The position numbers and the translations under genes were made by a program. From an uncultured Odoribacter sp. (GTDB lineage: Bacteria > Bacteroidota > Bacteroidia > Bacteroidales > Marinifilaceae), in contig CAJTPD010000006.1 in the NCBI GenBank assembly GCA_910578105.1, positions 122,287 through 186,286 of the forward strand: a stretch of 64,000 nt of DNA, given 5' to 3'. This document shows positions 28,259 through 37,910 of this stretch, piece by piece (position 1 is the first letter of the stretch; every line of letters starts with the position of its first letter). The notes beneath the pieces are model-generated. The model had not been told where the DNA came from, searched no databases, and was given only the letters and a program-made list of their open reading frames with translations.

Positions 28259-30400
28259 ATGCTGTTATATGTTTTTGATTTGCCTTTGACAAATCCGGTA
28301 CTGATTTTTTCCATTATATTGTTTATTATTTTGTTGGCACCGGTGCTTTTGCATCGTCTGAAAATTCCGGATCTGATAGGTTTGATTCTTGCCGGTGCAA
28401 TTATCGGACCTAATGGTTTCGGAATCATGTCCAGAGACAGTAGTATGGAATTATTCGGGACAGTTGGGTTATTATATATTATGTTTATTTCCGGGCTGGA
28501 AATAGATATGGCCGATTTGCGGAAGAATTACGGGAAGACATTGATTTTCGGATTTTATACTTTTATAATTCCCATGATTATGGGTACGCTGACAGGTGTT
28601 TATTGGCTGGATTTTTCCTGGCCGACTTCGGTATTACTTGCCAGTATGTATGCTTCTCATACATTGATTACTTATCCGATTGTCAGTAAATATGGCATTA
28701 CAAAAAACAGGGCGGTAAGTATTGCTATTGGCGGAACGGTGGTTACTTGCATTCTGGCTCTGTTGGTGTTGGCAGTAATTGTAGGAATGTCTACCGGAGA
28801 AATTAATCATCGGTTTTGGATGAAATTAGGGGTATCAAGTATTGCGTTTATTGCTGTTGTAGTGATTATTTTTCCTGTGTTTGGACGTTGGTTTTTTAAA
28901 CGTTATGAGGATTCTGTCGGTCAATATATTTTTGTGCTTGCTTTAGTGTTTTTGGCGTCTTTTTTAGCGGAAGCTGCAGGTTTGGAGGCGATTATCGGGG
29001 CTTTTCTTGCGGGATTGGCATTGAATCGGTTGATTCCGAATACTTCGGCTTTGATGAACCGGATTGATTTCGTGGGGAATGCTATTTTTATACCTTTCTT
29101 TTTGATAGGAGTAGGTATGTTGGTGGATGTCCGTACTTTTACGAATGGCTGGACGGCATTGTTCGTTGCTTTGGTGATGACCATTATTGCGACTGCTTCG
29201 AAATTTATTGCGGCATGGGTTACGGAAAAGAATTTTAAATTAACCCGGGACGAAGGCCGTTTGTTATTCGGATTGAGTAATGCTCAGGCTGCTGCAACGC
29301 TGGCTGCAGTGTTGATAGGGTATAAGGTGGTGTTGGGAACGGATGTTACGGGTGAGCCTATCCGTTTGTTGAATGAGGATGTGTTGAACGGAACCATCAT
29401 TATGATTTTATTTACTTGTACCATAGCTTCATTTGTGACTCAGCGAGCTGCACAGAACATTGCTATTTCGGAGATGAGTGGTGACCGGATTGGGGAGGGT
29501 GATGACGAGCAGGAAAGAATTTTGATTTCTTTGAGCAATACGGAAACGGTGGAAGAACTGATAAATCTGGGTATTGCTGTTAAGTCTCGCAGAAATAAGG
29601 CACAGATGGTTGCGGTCAGCATTATCAAGTCCGACAATACTGACCGTACAGCGGAAAAAGTTTCCGAATTGCTGCTGGAAAAGGCTGCAAAAGTAGCAGC
29701 AGCAGCAGAACATCATGTGGAGCCTGTATTGCGTTACGATTTGAATATTGTCAATGGTATCCGGAATGTTGCCAAGGAGCATAAGATTACGGATATTGTA
29801 TTGGGATTGCGGACACAGAAAGATATTTCCGACACCTTTTTGGGTAAGCTGACAGAGGAAGTGTTGAGTAAATGTGCAACGACGACACTGGCTTACCGTC
29901 CTATGCAGCCTATGTCTACAGTAAAAAGATATGTGGTCGTGATTCCTGAGAATGCAGAGAAGGAGGTGGGATTTCCTTATTGGTTGATTAGTGTATGGAA
30001 TATGGGGAAGAATTTGGGGGCTAAGTTTGTTTTTTATGGAAATACCCATGTACTGGATATTTTGAGACTTGTTCATGCAAAACATGTAATTCATGCTGAA
30101 TTCCGTGAATTTACAGATTGGGAAAAGTTTGTGGATGTGTCTCATGAGATGCAGGATAATGATGCATTGGTGTTGGTGATGAGCCGTCCGGCTTGTCCTT
30201 CATATTCTCGGCACATGGAGTATGTTCCGACGTATATTAATAAATATTTCAATACAATCAATTGTATTCTGGTTTATCCGGTGCAGTTGGGGATGGGAGA
30301 AGAAATCAGTACATTTCGCAGTATTTCAATGATTAACCACATAGAGGGTATGGATGGGCTGATTCAGGTTTTGGGAAAATTGTTTAAGAAAAACAAATAA
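28259..30400 (+). CDS. CPA2-type cation:proton antiporter with USP-like C-terminal domain
   Basis: A 713-aa membrane protein. Residues 1-400 form about twelve hydrophobic helices with family landmarks: LLHRLKIPDLIGLILAGAIIGPNGFG near the N-terminus, LGTVGLLYIMFISGLEIDM-type helix, and AAGLEAIIGAFLAGLALNRL. The last is the region where Na+(K+)/H+ exchangers carry their ion-binding acidic residue. The C-terminal ~300 residues are soluble and resemble universal-stress-protein folds (EERILISLSNTETVEELINLGI, ITDIVLGLRTQKD), probably a regulatory cytoplasmic domain. The ion cannot be told from sequence. The next gene, an ECF sigma factor, begins only 13 bp downstream, so read-through into the first uptake locus is possible. 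Confidence 0.85.
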   Translation: MLLYVFDLPLTNPVLIFSIILFIILLAPVLLHRLKIPDLIGLILAGAIIGPNGFGIMSRDSSMELFGTVGLLYIMFISGLEIDMADLRKNYGKTLIFGFYTFIIPMIMGTLTGVYWLDFSWPTSVLLASMYASHTLITYPIVSKYGITKNRAVSIAIGGTVVTCILALLVLAVIVGMSTGEINHRFWMKLGVSSIAFIAVVVIIFPVFGRWFFKRYEDSVGQYIFVLALVFLASFLAEAAGLEAIIGAFLAGLALNRLIPNTSALMNRIDFVGNAIFIPFFLIGVGMLVDVRTFTNGWTALFVALVMTIIATASKFIAAWVTEKNFKLTRDEGRLLFGLSNAQAAATLAAVLIGYKVVLGTDVTGEPIRLLNEDVLNGTIIMILFTCTIASFVTQRAAQNIAISEMSGDRIGEGDDEQERILISLSNTETVEELINLGIAVKSRRNKAQMVAVSIIKSDNTDRTAEKVSELLLEKAAKVAAAAEHHVEPVLRYDLNIVNGIRNVAKEHKITDIVLGLRTQKDISDTFLGKLTEEVLSKCATTTLAYRPMQPMSTVKRYVVVIPENAEKEVGFPYWLISVWNMGKNLGAKFVFYGNTHVLDILRLVHAKHVIHAEFREFTDWEKFVDVSHEMQDNDALVLVMSRPACPSYSRHMEYVPTYINKYFNTINCILVYPVQLGMGEEISTFRSISMINHIEGMDGLIQVLGKLFKKNK

Positions 30401-30413
30401 ATCAATCGGTACG

Positions 30414-30971
30414 ATGCTGGTGAATGAACAGATTTGGTTGCAGGAGTTGGGAAAAGGAGAGGACAATGCCTATCGTGAATTGTTCCGTTTGTTTTATGCC
30501 CGATTGGGAAATCTTGCTTTTCATTTTGTAGAAGAGCGGGCTGTTGCAGAGGATATTGTGCAGGATATTCTCTATGAGTTGTGGACTAAGAAGTTGCATT
30601 TTGAGAATTTCATTTCTTTGAAAGTTTACCTTTATCGTATGGTGCGTAGCCGGTGTTTGGATATTTTGAAACACCGGAAGGTTGAGAAAAAATATTTCCA
30701 GGAATTGCGGCACAAAGAAGATTCGGAATTTTTCCTTCATCAATTTTTGGAAGATGAGCTTTACATTTTATTAAAGAAGGCTATCAGTTCATTGCCCTGC
30801 CCGCTTCGCAGAATATTTGAATTGGTATTGGATGGGTGTGATAACACAGAGATTGCCGGAATGCTTCATTTGTCTGTTGATGCAGTCAAATCCCATAAAA
30901 AAAGAGGGAAAAAAATATTGCAGGAGAAATTGAAGGGATTCATTTTGTTGTATGCCTTATTTAGTCGGTGA
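30414..30971 (+). CDS. ECF RNA polymerase sigma factor (uptake locus 1)
   Basis: A 185-aa sigma-70 family factor with only regions 2 and 4. Region 2 is about 20-90 (AYRELFRLFYARLGNLAFHF, EDIVQDILYELW, YLYRMVRSRCLDILKHRK). Region 4 is about 115-170 (SLPCPLRRIFELVLDGC, TEIAGMLHLSVDAVKSHKKR). In Bacteroidetes such factors are held by the FecR-type anti-sigma encoded next to them and switch on the adjacent SusC/SusD genes. It begins 13 bp after the antiporter stop and no promoter is evident in that gap. It is therefore probably made from the antiporter transcript or from a promoter inside that gene. Confidence 0.92.
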   Translation: MLVNEQIWLQELGKGEDNAYRELFRLFYARLGNLAFHFVEERAVAEDIVQDILYELWTKKLHFENFISLKVYLYRMVRSRCLDILKHRKVEKKYFQELRHKEDSEFFLHQFLEDELYILLKKAISSLPCPLRRIFELVLDGCDNTEIAGMLHLSVDAVKSHKKRGKKILQEKLKGFILLYALFSR

Positions 30972-31048
30972 AAACAAAAAATTTGTTAAAAAATAATTTT
31001 TGTGACACTTTTTAACCATTTGGTCGCTTTTAATATAAAAGTTGAAAA

Positions 31049-32212
31049 ATGGAAATAGAACAGGCAGACCGGATAGCATATTTACTTTCCCGTCATATTA
31101 CAGATACATTATCGTCAGAAGAACATACAGAACTGGAGCGATGGTTGGCTTTTGATATCAAGAATCAGGAATTATGGCGAAAGGTTTGTCGCCGTGGTTT
31201 TTATTCGGAAAAGGAAATGTTACAATATTTATATGATGATGAGGCTGCTTTTCGAAAAGTGCAGATTCGTTGTCATCGTCGTTTATTCCGGGAACGAATG
31301 TTCCGTTGGGGAGGGATGGCAGCAGTTATTGTAGTGGTAGTAGGGGTGTCTTTGTTATGGATGTGCTTATCCCGTTCTGTTGAATTACCAGGGGATGACA
31401 GGGTACAATTGACCGCAGGAGAAAGCCAGGCTATTCTGATATTAGGGCATGGACAACGAATCGAACTGAACTGTCAGGTAAAAGATTCCATTATACCCGG
31501 AACTCAGGTGCGCTTAAATATTAGCGGGGAAGTGATAGACTATCGGCAAGAATCGGCTGGGAGTTCAGAAATGGATTTTAATATTGTGGAAGTTCCCCGC
31601 AAAGGGGAGTACCGTCTGATATTATCTGACGGAACGAAAGTGTGGTTGAATTCGGAAAGCCGGTTAAAGTTTCCGGTGGCATTTTATGGCCGGGAACGGC
31701 GGGTATATCTGGAAGGAGAAGCTTATTTTGAAGTCAGTGAGAATAAAGACATGCCTTTTATTGTAGATATGTCGAAAGCTGCGGTCAAGGTATTGGGTAC
31801 TTCTTTCAATGCACGGGCTTATCCGGATGAATCCTGTATTTATGCGACTTTGGCGGAAGGCCGGATTTTATTGGATGCCGGAGGGCAAAACTTGGTACTG
31901 CAACCTCAGGAACAAGGAGTCCTTGAGCTTGTTTCCGGTAAGATGACCTGTAAAAAAGTAGATGTCACATTATATTCCGGCTGGAAAGACGGGCGTTTTA
32001 TTTTTCAGGAACAGACATTGGAGAATATGATGAATACTTTGTCCCGTTGGTATGATATTCAAATATTTTTTGAGAGTGAAGCTGTGCGGCGGATGACTTT
32101 TTCCGGGAACCTGAAACGTTACGATAGTTTCAATAAGATTATCGAATTACTGGAAATGACCGGAATGGCTCATTTCAAAATCAATGGAAAGACGATTTTA
32201 ATTTCGGAATAA
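31049..32212 (+). CDS. FecR-family anti-sigma factor (uptake locus 1)
   Basis: A 387-aa inner-membrane protein. The cytoplasmic N-terminus (about 1-82) binds the sigma factor. One transmembrane helix follows (about 88-107; GGMAAVIVVVVGVSLLW). The periplasmic FecR domain has GEYRLILSDGTKVWLNSES and RRVYLEGEAYFEVSENK followed by VKVLGTSFNARAY. A C-terminal DUF4974-type domain (FIFQEQTLENMMNTLSRWYDI) completes it. It passes the substrate-occupancy signal from the STN domain of SusC to the sigma factor, as in the Fec system. It lies 77 bp after the sigma gene and 81 bp before susC. Confidence 0.93.
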   Translation: MEIEQADRIAYLLSRHITDTLSSEEHTELERWLAFDIKNQELWRKVCRRGFYSEKEMLQYLYDDEAAFRKVQIRCHRRLFRERMFRWGGMAAVIVVVVGVSLLWMCLSRSVELPGDDRVQLTAGESQAILILGHGQRIELNCQVKDSIIPGTQVRLNISGEVIDYRQESAGSSEMDFNIVEVPRKGEYRLILSDGTKVWLNSESRLKFPVAFYGRERRVYLEGEAYFEVSENKDMPFIVDMSKAAVKVLGTSFNARAYPDESCIYATLAEGRILLDAGGQNLVLQPQEQGVLELVSGKMTCKKVDVTLYSGWKDGRFIFQEQTLENMMNTLSRWYDIQIFFESEAVRRMTFSGNLKRYDSFNKIIELLEMTGMAHFKINGKTILISE

Positions 32213-32216
32213 AAAA

Positions 32217-32246
32217 GAGCAACGGATGTCCCCACATCCATTGCTC
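32217..32246 (+). repeat. Hairpin between fecR and susC of locus 1
   Basis: Arms 32217-32228 and 32235-32246 (GAGCAACGGATG with CATCCATTGCTC) pair with one mismatch around the loop TCCCCA. No T-run follows, so an mRNA processing or stability element, or part of a regulatory leader, is more likely than a terminator. Confidence 0.6.
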
Positions 32247-32293
32247 CGGACTCAAAGTGTAAATAACCTTAAGTTTAACCCAATTACAAATTT

Positions 32294-35200
32294 ATGAAAA
32301 AAAAGAAAAAATACGCCTTTTGGATCAGGGGGAATTTATTGCAATCTATTTTGAGAATGAAGTTTTTTGTAGCGTTTATGTTGTTGACTACTTTGCAGTT
32401 GCAGGCAAAAGTAGTGGCACAGCGACTTTCCATTCGGGTATCAGATGCCACATTCCGTGAGGTGGCACGTGAAATAGAGAGCCAAACCGGATTTACTTTT
32501 CTGTTTAATGACATGAACGTCAATCAACTTAAACGAATTACCCTGGATGTGGAAAATGTGGCTTTGGATGTCGTATTGAAGCATTGTTTGGACGGTTCCG
32601 GTTTATCTTACCGGAAAGTAGAAAACACGTTGGTGATTGTGCCGGCGGAAACCAGAGCGTTTCCTCAGGTGAGGGAACGGGTTGCCACCGGACATGTAAA
32701 AGATATGACGGGGACCTCATTGCCCGGAGTAACTATAATGATTAAGCATACGAAAATAGGAGTCACTACTGATGTAAAGGGAAATTTTCGGGTACCTTTG
32801 ACAGATGCCCGGGAAGTAACTCTGGTATTTTCTTTTATTGGAATGAAAACTCAAGAGATAGTCTTGAAAGATGACCAACCATTGAATGTTGTGATGGAAG
32901 AAGAAACGGCAGGTTTGGATGAAGTGGTCATTACTGGTATTTATTCCCGGAAGAAAGAGAGTTTTACCGGTTCTTCGCAGACGTATAAAGCTGAAGAGTT
33001 GAAAATGGCAGGAAATCAGAATCTGTTGCAAAGTTTGAAGACCTTGGACCCTGCCTTTACCATTATAGAAAATAACCAATATGGTTCGGACCCTAACCGT
33101 CTTCCGGATATTGAGATTCGCGGAAAGAGCAGTATTGTTGGTTTTAAAGAACAATTCGGCGAAGACCCCAACCAGCCTTTGTTTATTCTGGACGGTTTTG
33201 AAAGCAGTTTGCGAACAGTAATGGATTTAAGTATGGACCGGATAGCTTCAGTTACTATATTGAAAGATGCGGCTTCGACGGCAATTTATGGGGCGAAGGC
33301 TGCCAATGGGGTGGTGGTTGTGGAAACGAAAGCACCGGAGCAGGGAAAAATTAAATTGTCGTACAACGGAAGTTTTGATATTTCTTTTGCCGATTTGACG
33401 GATTATAACTTGATGAATGCGGAAGAAAAACTGGAATTCGAACGTTTGGCAGGAAACTTTACGTCTAATATTGTGACTTATCAGGAAGAATGTCAAATGC
33501 GTTATAACCGTTTACTGACGAATGTAAGAAAGGGTGTGGACACTTATTGGATGTCCGAACCATTACGAGTAGCTTTGAATCAACGTCATAATCTTTATGT
33601 GCAAGGAGGGGATAACCAAATCCGTTACGGTTTGGGAGTCAATTATACGAACATAGACGGAGTAATGAAAGAATCTCGCCGTCAACTGGTTAGCGGGAAT
33701 TTGGATTTGTTGTATCGGGTAGGAAAATTGAGTTTTCAGAATAAATTGACAGTTGATTTCACCAAAACGAACGATCCGGTGGTCCCTTTCTCTGAATATT
33801 CACGGGCTAATCCTTATTATCCCAAATACAATGAGTACGGTGGTGTTGATAAATGGTTGGAGACTCCGACAGCCAATGACACCCAATCGACAGATGGAGG
33901 TATTTATGTGCCCAATCCTTTGTGGAATGCTTCATTGAATAGTTATGATGATAGTGATTCGTTTGCTGTGCGTAATAATTTGAATTTGGAATATCGTCCT
34001 TGGGAATTTCTTTGGATTCGAGGACGGATTGGAGTAAATAAATCAATATCGAATGAGGAAAGGTTTCGTTCTCCGGAAGACACCTCTTTTGACGAAACGG
34101 AATTACTGAAAAAAGGTTCTTATGCGGACAACCATTCCGAATCATTCGGCTATGAAGGAGACCTGACTATTACTTACGGACAGTTACTGGCCGATGCTCA
34201 TCAAATCAATGCGGTATTCGGAGCCTCTATTGCCGAAAATACAAATGATGCAAAATCTTTTTCTGCTATCGGTTTTCCGCGGGGTGATTTTACAACTCCC
34301 GGTTTTGCCAATTCTTATCCGACGAGTGGTAAGCCTTCTTATAGCGATTACAAAAAGCGGAGTGCCAATTTCTATTTTAATGGCGGATATGCTTATAAAA
34401 ATCGTTATTTACTGGATGTTAATTTAAGGTCGGACGGTTCGTCAGTATTTGGTTCCAATAAGCAGTTTACCACAACCTGGGCCGTTGGTTTGGCATGGAA
34501 TGTCCATAACGAAGCTTTTGTGAAAAATCATACAGACCTTTTTTCAATGTTGAAAATCAGAGCTTCGGTTGGTAATCCGGGGAATCAGAATTTCGGTTCT
34601 TTCAATACCATTACGACTTATAAATTCAATAACTGGATGCTGAACAATTTTGGTACGGGGCTTTTGGTTGATGCTTTCGGCGACCCGAATCTGGATTGGC
34701 AGAAAACTTTGGATAAAAATATCGGTGCTGATATCAGTATGTTAGATAACCGTTTTCATCTGACTTTTGATTATTATCATAAATTGACAGATCCATTGAT
34801 GGCAACCATCGGTATGCCTTTGTCTGTCGGGGTATCTAGCCGCTTGACCAATATAGGGAAACAAGTGAACAAAGGCTTCAGTGGTACAATTAAATATGCT
34901 TTTGTCTATAAACCTAAAAAGCGTATTAATTGGACGACAAGCCTGACGTTTGGCAGAAACAATGCGTATTACGATGATATAGAAAATAAATTGGGCCAAT
35001 ATAATAATGAAAATATCGGAAAGAATCTGTCCCGTTACTATGACGGAGGTAGTCCAAGTGCTCTGTGGGCTGTACGTTCTGCCGGAATTGACCCGGCTAC
35101 CGGAAAAGAAATTTTCTGGGATGTCAATGACAGGAGAGTATTTCAGCACAATTATGACGATGAGGTGCTGGTGGGAGATACTCGTCCTGATTTAGAAGGA

Positions 35201-35644
35201 GTATTTGGTAATACGCTCTATTACAAAGGATTTTCTTGTAATATTTATTTCCGTTATAGCTTTGGTGCGGATGCTTTCAATTCCACCTTGTACAATAAGG
35301 TTGAGAATATCTCTACGGAAGGTTTGAAGCAAAATCAGGATAAACGGGCATTGTACGACCGTTGGCAGAACCCCGGAGATAAGGCCAGGTTTAAAGGCAT
35401 TGCTTTGACAGATGTAACGCCAATGTCTTCCCGTTTTGTTCAGAAAGACAATTTTCTGACTTTGGAATCGATACGTCTTTCTTATGAGTTTCCATACGAA
35501 TGGATGAAAAAAATTTGTTTTTCGGGGATGACTGTCAGTGCTTATATGAATGATATTTGTCGGTTTTCAACTATTAAAAATGAGCGGGGAATCGACTATC
35601 CGTTTGCAAGAAGCGTGACATTTGCTATTTCGGTTAATTTTTAA
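32294..35644 (+). CDS. SusC/RagA-family TonB-dependent transporter with STN domain (locus 1)
   Basis: A 1116-aa outer-membrane protein. Signal sequence to about residue 42; STN signalling domain ~43-115 (IRVSDATFREVAREIESQTG ... LVIV); carboxypeptidase-D regulatory-like domain ~128-205 (GTSLPGVTIMIKHTKIGVTT); TonB-box region LDEVVITG near 208. The plug with the SusC signatures (DPNQPLFILDGF, SVTILKDAASTAIYGAKA, ANGVVVVETK) and a large barrel to the final ISVNF follow. The STN domain marks it as a sensor-transporter that talks to the FecR protein upstream. susD starts 5 bp downstream. It is strongly paralogous to the second SusC in the window. The locus encodes no glycoside hydrolase, so a peptide- or other non-glycan substrate is possible, as for RagAB; that is inference. 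Confidence 0.95.
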   Translation: MKKKKKYAFWIRGNLLQSILRMKFFVAFMLLTTLQLQAKVVAQRLSIRVSDATFREVAREIESQTGFTFLFNDMNVNQLKRITLDVENVALDVVLKHCLDGSGLSYRKVENTLVIVPAETRAFPQVRERVATGHVKDMTGTSLPGVTIMIKHTKIGVTTDVKGNFRVPLTDAREVTLVFSFIGMKTQEIVLKDDQPLNVVMEEETAGLDEVVITGIYSRKKESFTGSSQTYKAEELKMAGNQNLLQSLKTLDPAFTIIENNQYGSDPNRLPDIEIRGKSSIVGFKEQFGEDPNQPLFILDGFESSLRTVMDLSMDRIASVTILKDAASTAIYGAKAANGVVVVETKAPEQGKIKLSYNGSFDISFADLTDYNLMNAEEKLEFERLAGNFTSNIVTYQEECQMRYNRLLTNVRKGVDTYWMSEPLRVALNQRHNLYVQGGDNQIRYGLGVNYTNIDGVMKESRRQLVSGNLDLLYRVGKLSFQNKLTVDFTKTNDPVVPFSEYSRANPYYPKYNEYGGVDKWLETPTANDTQSTDGGIYVPNPLWNASLNSYDDSDSFAVRNNLNLEYRPWEFLWIRGRIGVNKSISNEERFRSPEDTSFDETELLKKGSYADNHSESFGYEGDLTITYGQLLADAHQINAVFGASIAENTNDAKSFSAIGFPRGDFTTPGFANSYPTSGKPSYSDYKKRSANFYFNGGYAYKNRYLLDVNLRSDGSSVFGSNKQFTTTWAVGLAWNVHNEAFVKNHTDLFSMLKIRASVGNPGNQNFGSFNTITTYKFNNWMLNNFGTGLLVDAFGDPNLDWQKTLDKNIGADISMLDNRFHLTFDYYHKLTDPLMATIGMPLSVGVSSRLTNIGKQVNKGFSGTIKYAFVYKPKKRINWTTSLTFGRNNAYYDDIENKLGQYNNENIGKNLSRYYDGGSPSALWAVRSAGIDPATGKEIFWDVNDRRVFQHNYDDEVLVGDTRPDLEGVFGNTLYYKGFSCNIYFRYSFGADAFNSTLYNKVENISTEGLKQNQDKRALYDRWQNPGDKARFKGIALTDVTPMSSRFVQKDNFLTLESIRLSYEFPYEWMKKICFSGMTVSAYMNDICRFSTIKNERGIDYPFARSVTFAISVNF

Positions 35645-35649
35645 TATAA

Positions 35650-37086
35650 ATGATTATGAAAATGAAATATATATCTGTTATCCTGTTGCTTGTTGGAATA
35701 AACTGTAGTTGTTCCGACTGGCTTGATGTAAAACCCAGTGACAGGATATCGGAAGAAACAGCTTTTTCGACGGTTGCGGGTTTCGAGGAAGCACTCAACG
35801 GTATTTATGTGGAATTGAACAGCGATGCGCTCTACGGCCGTTCACTTTCGTGTGAATTTGTGGAAATGCTGGCTCAACGTTATGCGATTGCCGAGGAGAG
35901 CAAAAGTAATTATGCGATTGCTGATTTTGAGTATGACGGTTCCGTGGCTAAAAGTAAAATCCAGTCCATTTGGCAAAAGGCTTACAATTTAATTGCCAAC
36001 GCTAATTTATTATTGAGAAACTGCGAATTGCACCGGGAGGTGTTGACGGACGATTATTATCATCTGTGTAAGGGAGAAGCGTTGGCTTTGCGGGGGATGT
36101 TGCATTTTGATTTATTCCGTTTGTTTGGTCCTGTTTATGGGCGTGATTCTGTGGCTACTTCCATTCCTTATTACAAGGAATTTGCTTTGGAAGTGAATCC
36201 TTCACTTTCCGGAGTTGCTTTTATGCAATCGGTGATTGATGATTTGACACAGGCAGAGAATGAGTTGGAGAATGACCCGATTATTACCTACGGTATAGCC
36301 GGGAATCCCAAAAACAGTTTTTTTCAGTATCGTCATTTGCGTTTGAATTATTATGCCATTCAGGCTTTATTGGCACGTGTATGGATGTATAGGGGAGTAA
36401 ACGATAAGGCAATGGAGTATGCTCAAAAAGTTATTGGTATACATGAAACTCTATTTCCTTGGGTAGATGACCTGGCAGTCGGTGGTAATGGAAATATTCC
36501 CGATCGTATGTTTTCATCCGAATTATTGTTTTCCTTGCAGCATTTGAATCGTAATTCTATTTTCACCTCTCTTTTTGATGCACAAAATTTAAAATTGCAG
36601 ACCTCTTTGCTTATTCCCCGCTGGGATGTGGTGAGAGAAGTGTTCAGACAAAATCAATCCGATTACCGTTATAAGTATTTTTTGTCTTCATCAGCTGATT
36701 TTGCTGGTGTTAATTATGCTGTTTTCGACCGTTATCAGGGACAGGATTCATTGTATAATCAGATGATTCCTATGTTGAGAATCAGTGAAATGTATATGAT
36801 TGCCGCAGAAGTGGCCGAAAAGAAGGAAGAAGCACTTGAATATCTCAATATACTGCGTAATAACCGTGGGTTGCGAGCTCTTCCGGAAGGATATTATTCA
36901 CAGGTGGATAGCTATTTAGAAGAAGAATGGTTAAGAGAACTGTACGGAGAAGGACAATTGTTTTTTTATTATAAGCGGAAAATGAAAACAGAAATACGTT
37001 CCGCTTATGATCCCTATGGTACAAAAAAAATCAGTACATATAAATATGTGCTTCCTGTTCCGGATGGTGAAACACAGTACAATTAA
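35650..37086 (+). CDS. SusD/RagB-family surface lipoprotein (locus 1)
   Basis: A 478-aa lipoprotein with a signal ending in NCSC (acylated Cys near residue 19-21) and the family start SDWLDVKPSDRISEETAFST. TPR-like helical features typical of SusD follow, with NANLLLRNCEL and the conserved GEALALRGMLHFDLFRLFGP motif. The C-terminal part holds LRISEMYMIAAEVAE and LEEEWLRELYGEGQLFFYYKR. SusD closes over the SusC channel and helps to bind substrate at the cell surface. It is the partner of the transporter encoded 5 bp upstream. Confidence 0.94.
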   Translation: MIMKMKYISVILLLVGINCSCSDWLDVKPSDRISEETAFSTVAGFEEALNGIYVELNSDALYGRSLSCEFVEMLAQRYAIAEESKSNYAIADFEYDGSVAKSKIQSIWQKAYNLIANANLLLRNCELHREVLTDDYYHLCKGEALALRGMLHFDLFRLFGPVYGRDSVATSIPYYKEFALEVNPSLSGVAFMQSVIDDLTQAENELENDPIITYGIAGNPKNSFFQYRHLRLNYYAIQALLARVWMYRGVNDKAMEYAQKVIGIHETLFPWVDDLAVGGNGNIPDRMFSSELLFSLQHLNRNSIFTSLFDAQNLKLQTSLLIPRWDVVREVFRQNQSDYRYKYFLSSSADFAGVNYAVFDRYQGQDSLYNQMIPMLRISEMYMIAAEVAEKKEEALEYLNILRNNRGLRALPEGYYSQVDSYLEEEWLRELYGEGQLFFYYKRKMKTEIRSAYDPYGTKKISTYKYVLPVPDGETQYN

Positions 37087-37097
37087 AATCGATAACT

Positions 37098-37880
37098 ATG
37101 AAAACAATTATTGCTATATTATTTCTGCTCATAGCTTTTTGGGCCTGTGAAGAAAAAATAGATGTATATGAGGGGGAATGTGGTATTTATTTTGATACGA
37201 AAGGGGCGGTATTGGACACAATTGTAATTCCCTGGGGGTTGGAAAATTCGGATGTGACAGAACAAAAATTGAAACTGAGAGTTTGTTTATTGGGTGACGT
37301 TGCAGACTATGACCGGAAATTCAATCTTCGCGTGATAACGGAGGAAGGTGATCCTTTGCATGCAGTTGAGGGAGAAGATTTTCGTATTTTGGAGGAAGAA
37401 TATGCTATTCCAGCCGGGAAAGCAGAAACTTTGGTGGAAGTGCAGTTGTTGCGTGCGGCTGACCTGGATAAACGTGCGCGGCGTTTTACGTTACAATTGG
37501 AAGAAACTCCGGAATTAAAGTTTTTATATTCCCGTTTTTGGTCATTAGATTCTGCTTTATGGGTGGGGGATGAACGCTTGCGTCCTATTGATTACCAACG
37601 CGTGATTTATATGGATGAACGTTTTAAAGTGCCGGTGTGGTGGGATTACGAAAATTACGGTCCGAGGTATTTCGGTACCTATTCAACGAAGAAATGTAAA
37701 TTTATATGTGATAAAATGGGTATTGACCGGAAAGATTTTGTGGCGTCGTTGGCTGAGAGTCCTTTGGAAGCGAATTACCTGAGGTGGGTGGGGCAATATT
37801 TACATGATTACCTCCGGGAACATCCGGAATATGAAGATAATGGAGAACTGATGACCATGGGGTCGGAATTTCAGGAATAG
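37098..37880 (+). CDS. DUF4843-family lipoprotein (locus 1)
   Basis: A 260-aa protein with a lipoprotein signal (LIAFWAC, Cys near 17) and the typical start EEKIDVYEGECGIYFDTKG. Beta-rich segments (LKLRVCLLGDVADYDRKFNLRV) resemble the family's Ig/calx-like fold, ending in a helical part (IDRKDFVASLAE). DUF4843 proteins recur directly after susD in loci of this type, probably as extra surface-exposed components of the SusCD complex. The exact role is unknown. The paralogue in locus 2 is 25 residues longer. Confidence 0.82.
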   Translation: MKTIIAILFLLIAFWACEEKIDVYEGECGIYFDTKGAVLDTIVIPWGLENSDVTEQKLKLRVCLLGDVADYDRKFNLRVITEEGDPLHAVEGEDFRILEEEYAIPAGKAETLVEVQLLRAADLDKRARRFTLQLEETPELKFLYSRFWSLDSALWVGDERLRPIDYQRVIYMDERFKVPVWWDYENYGPRYFGTYSTKKCKFICDKMGIDRKDFVASLAESPLEANYLRWVGQYLHDYLREHPEYEDNGELMTMGSEFQE

Positions 37881-37910
37881 TTTTGATGTGTGTACTCAAA
37901 TTATAGTTAT

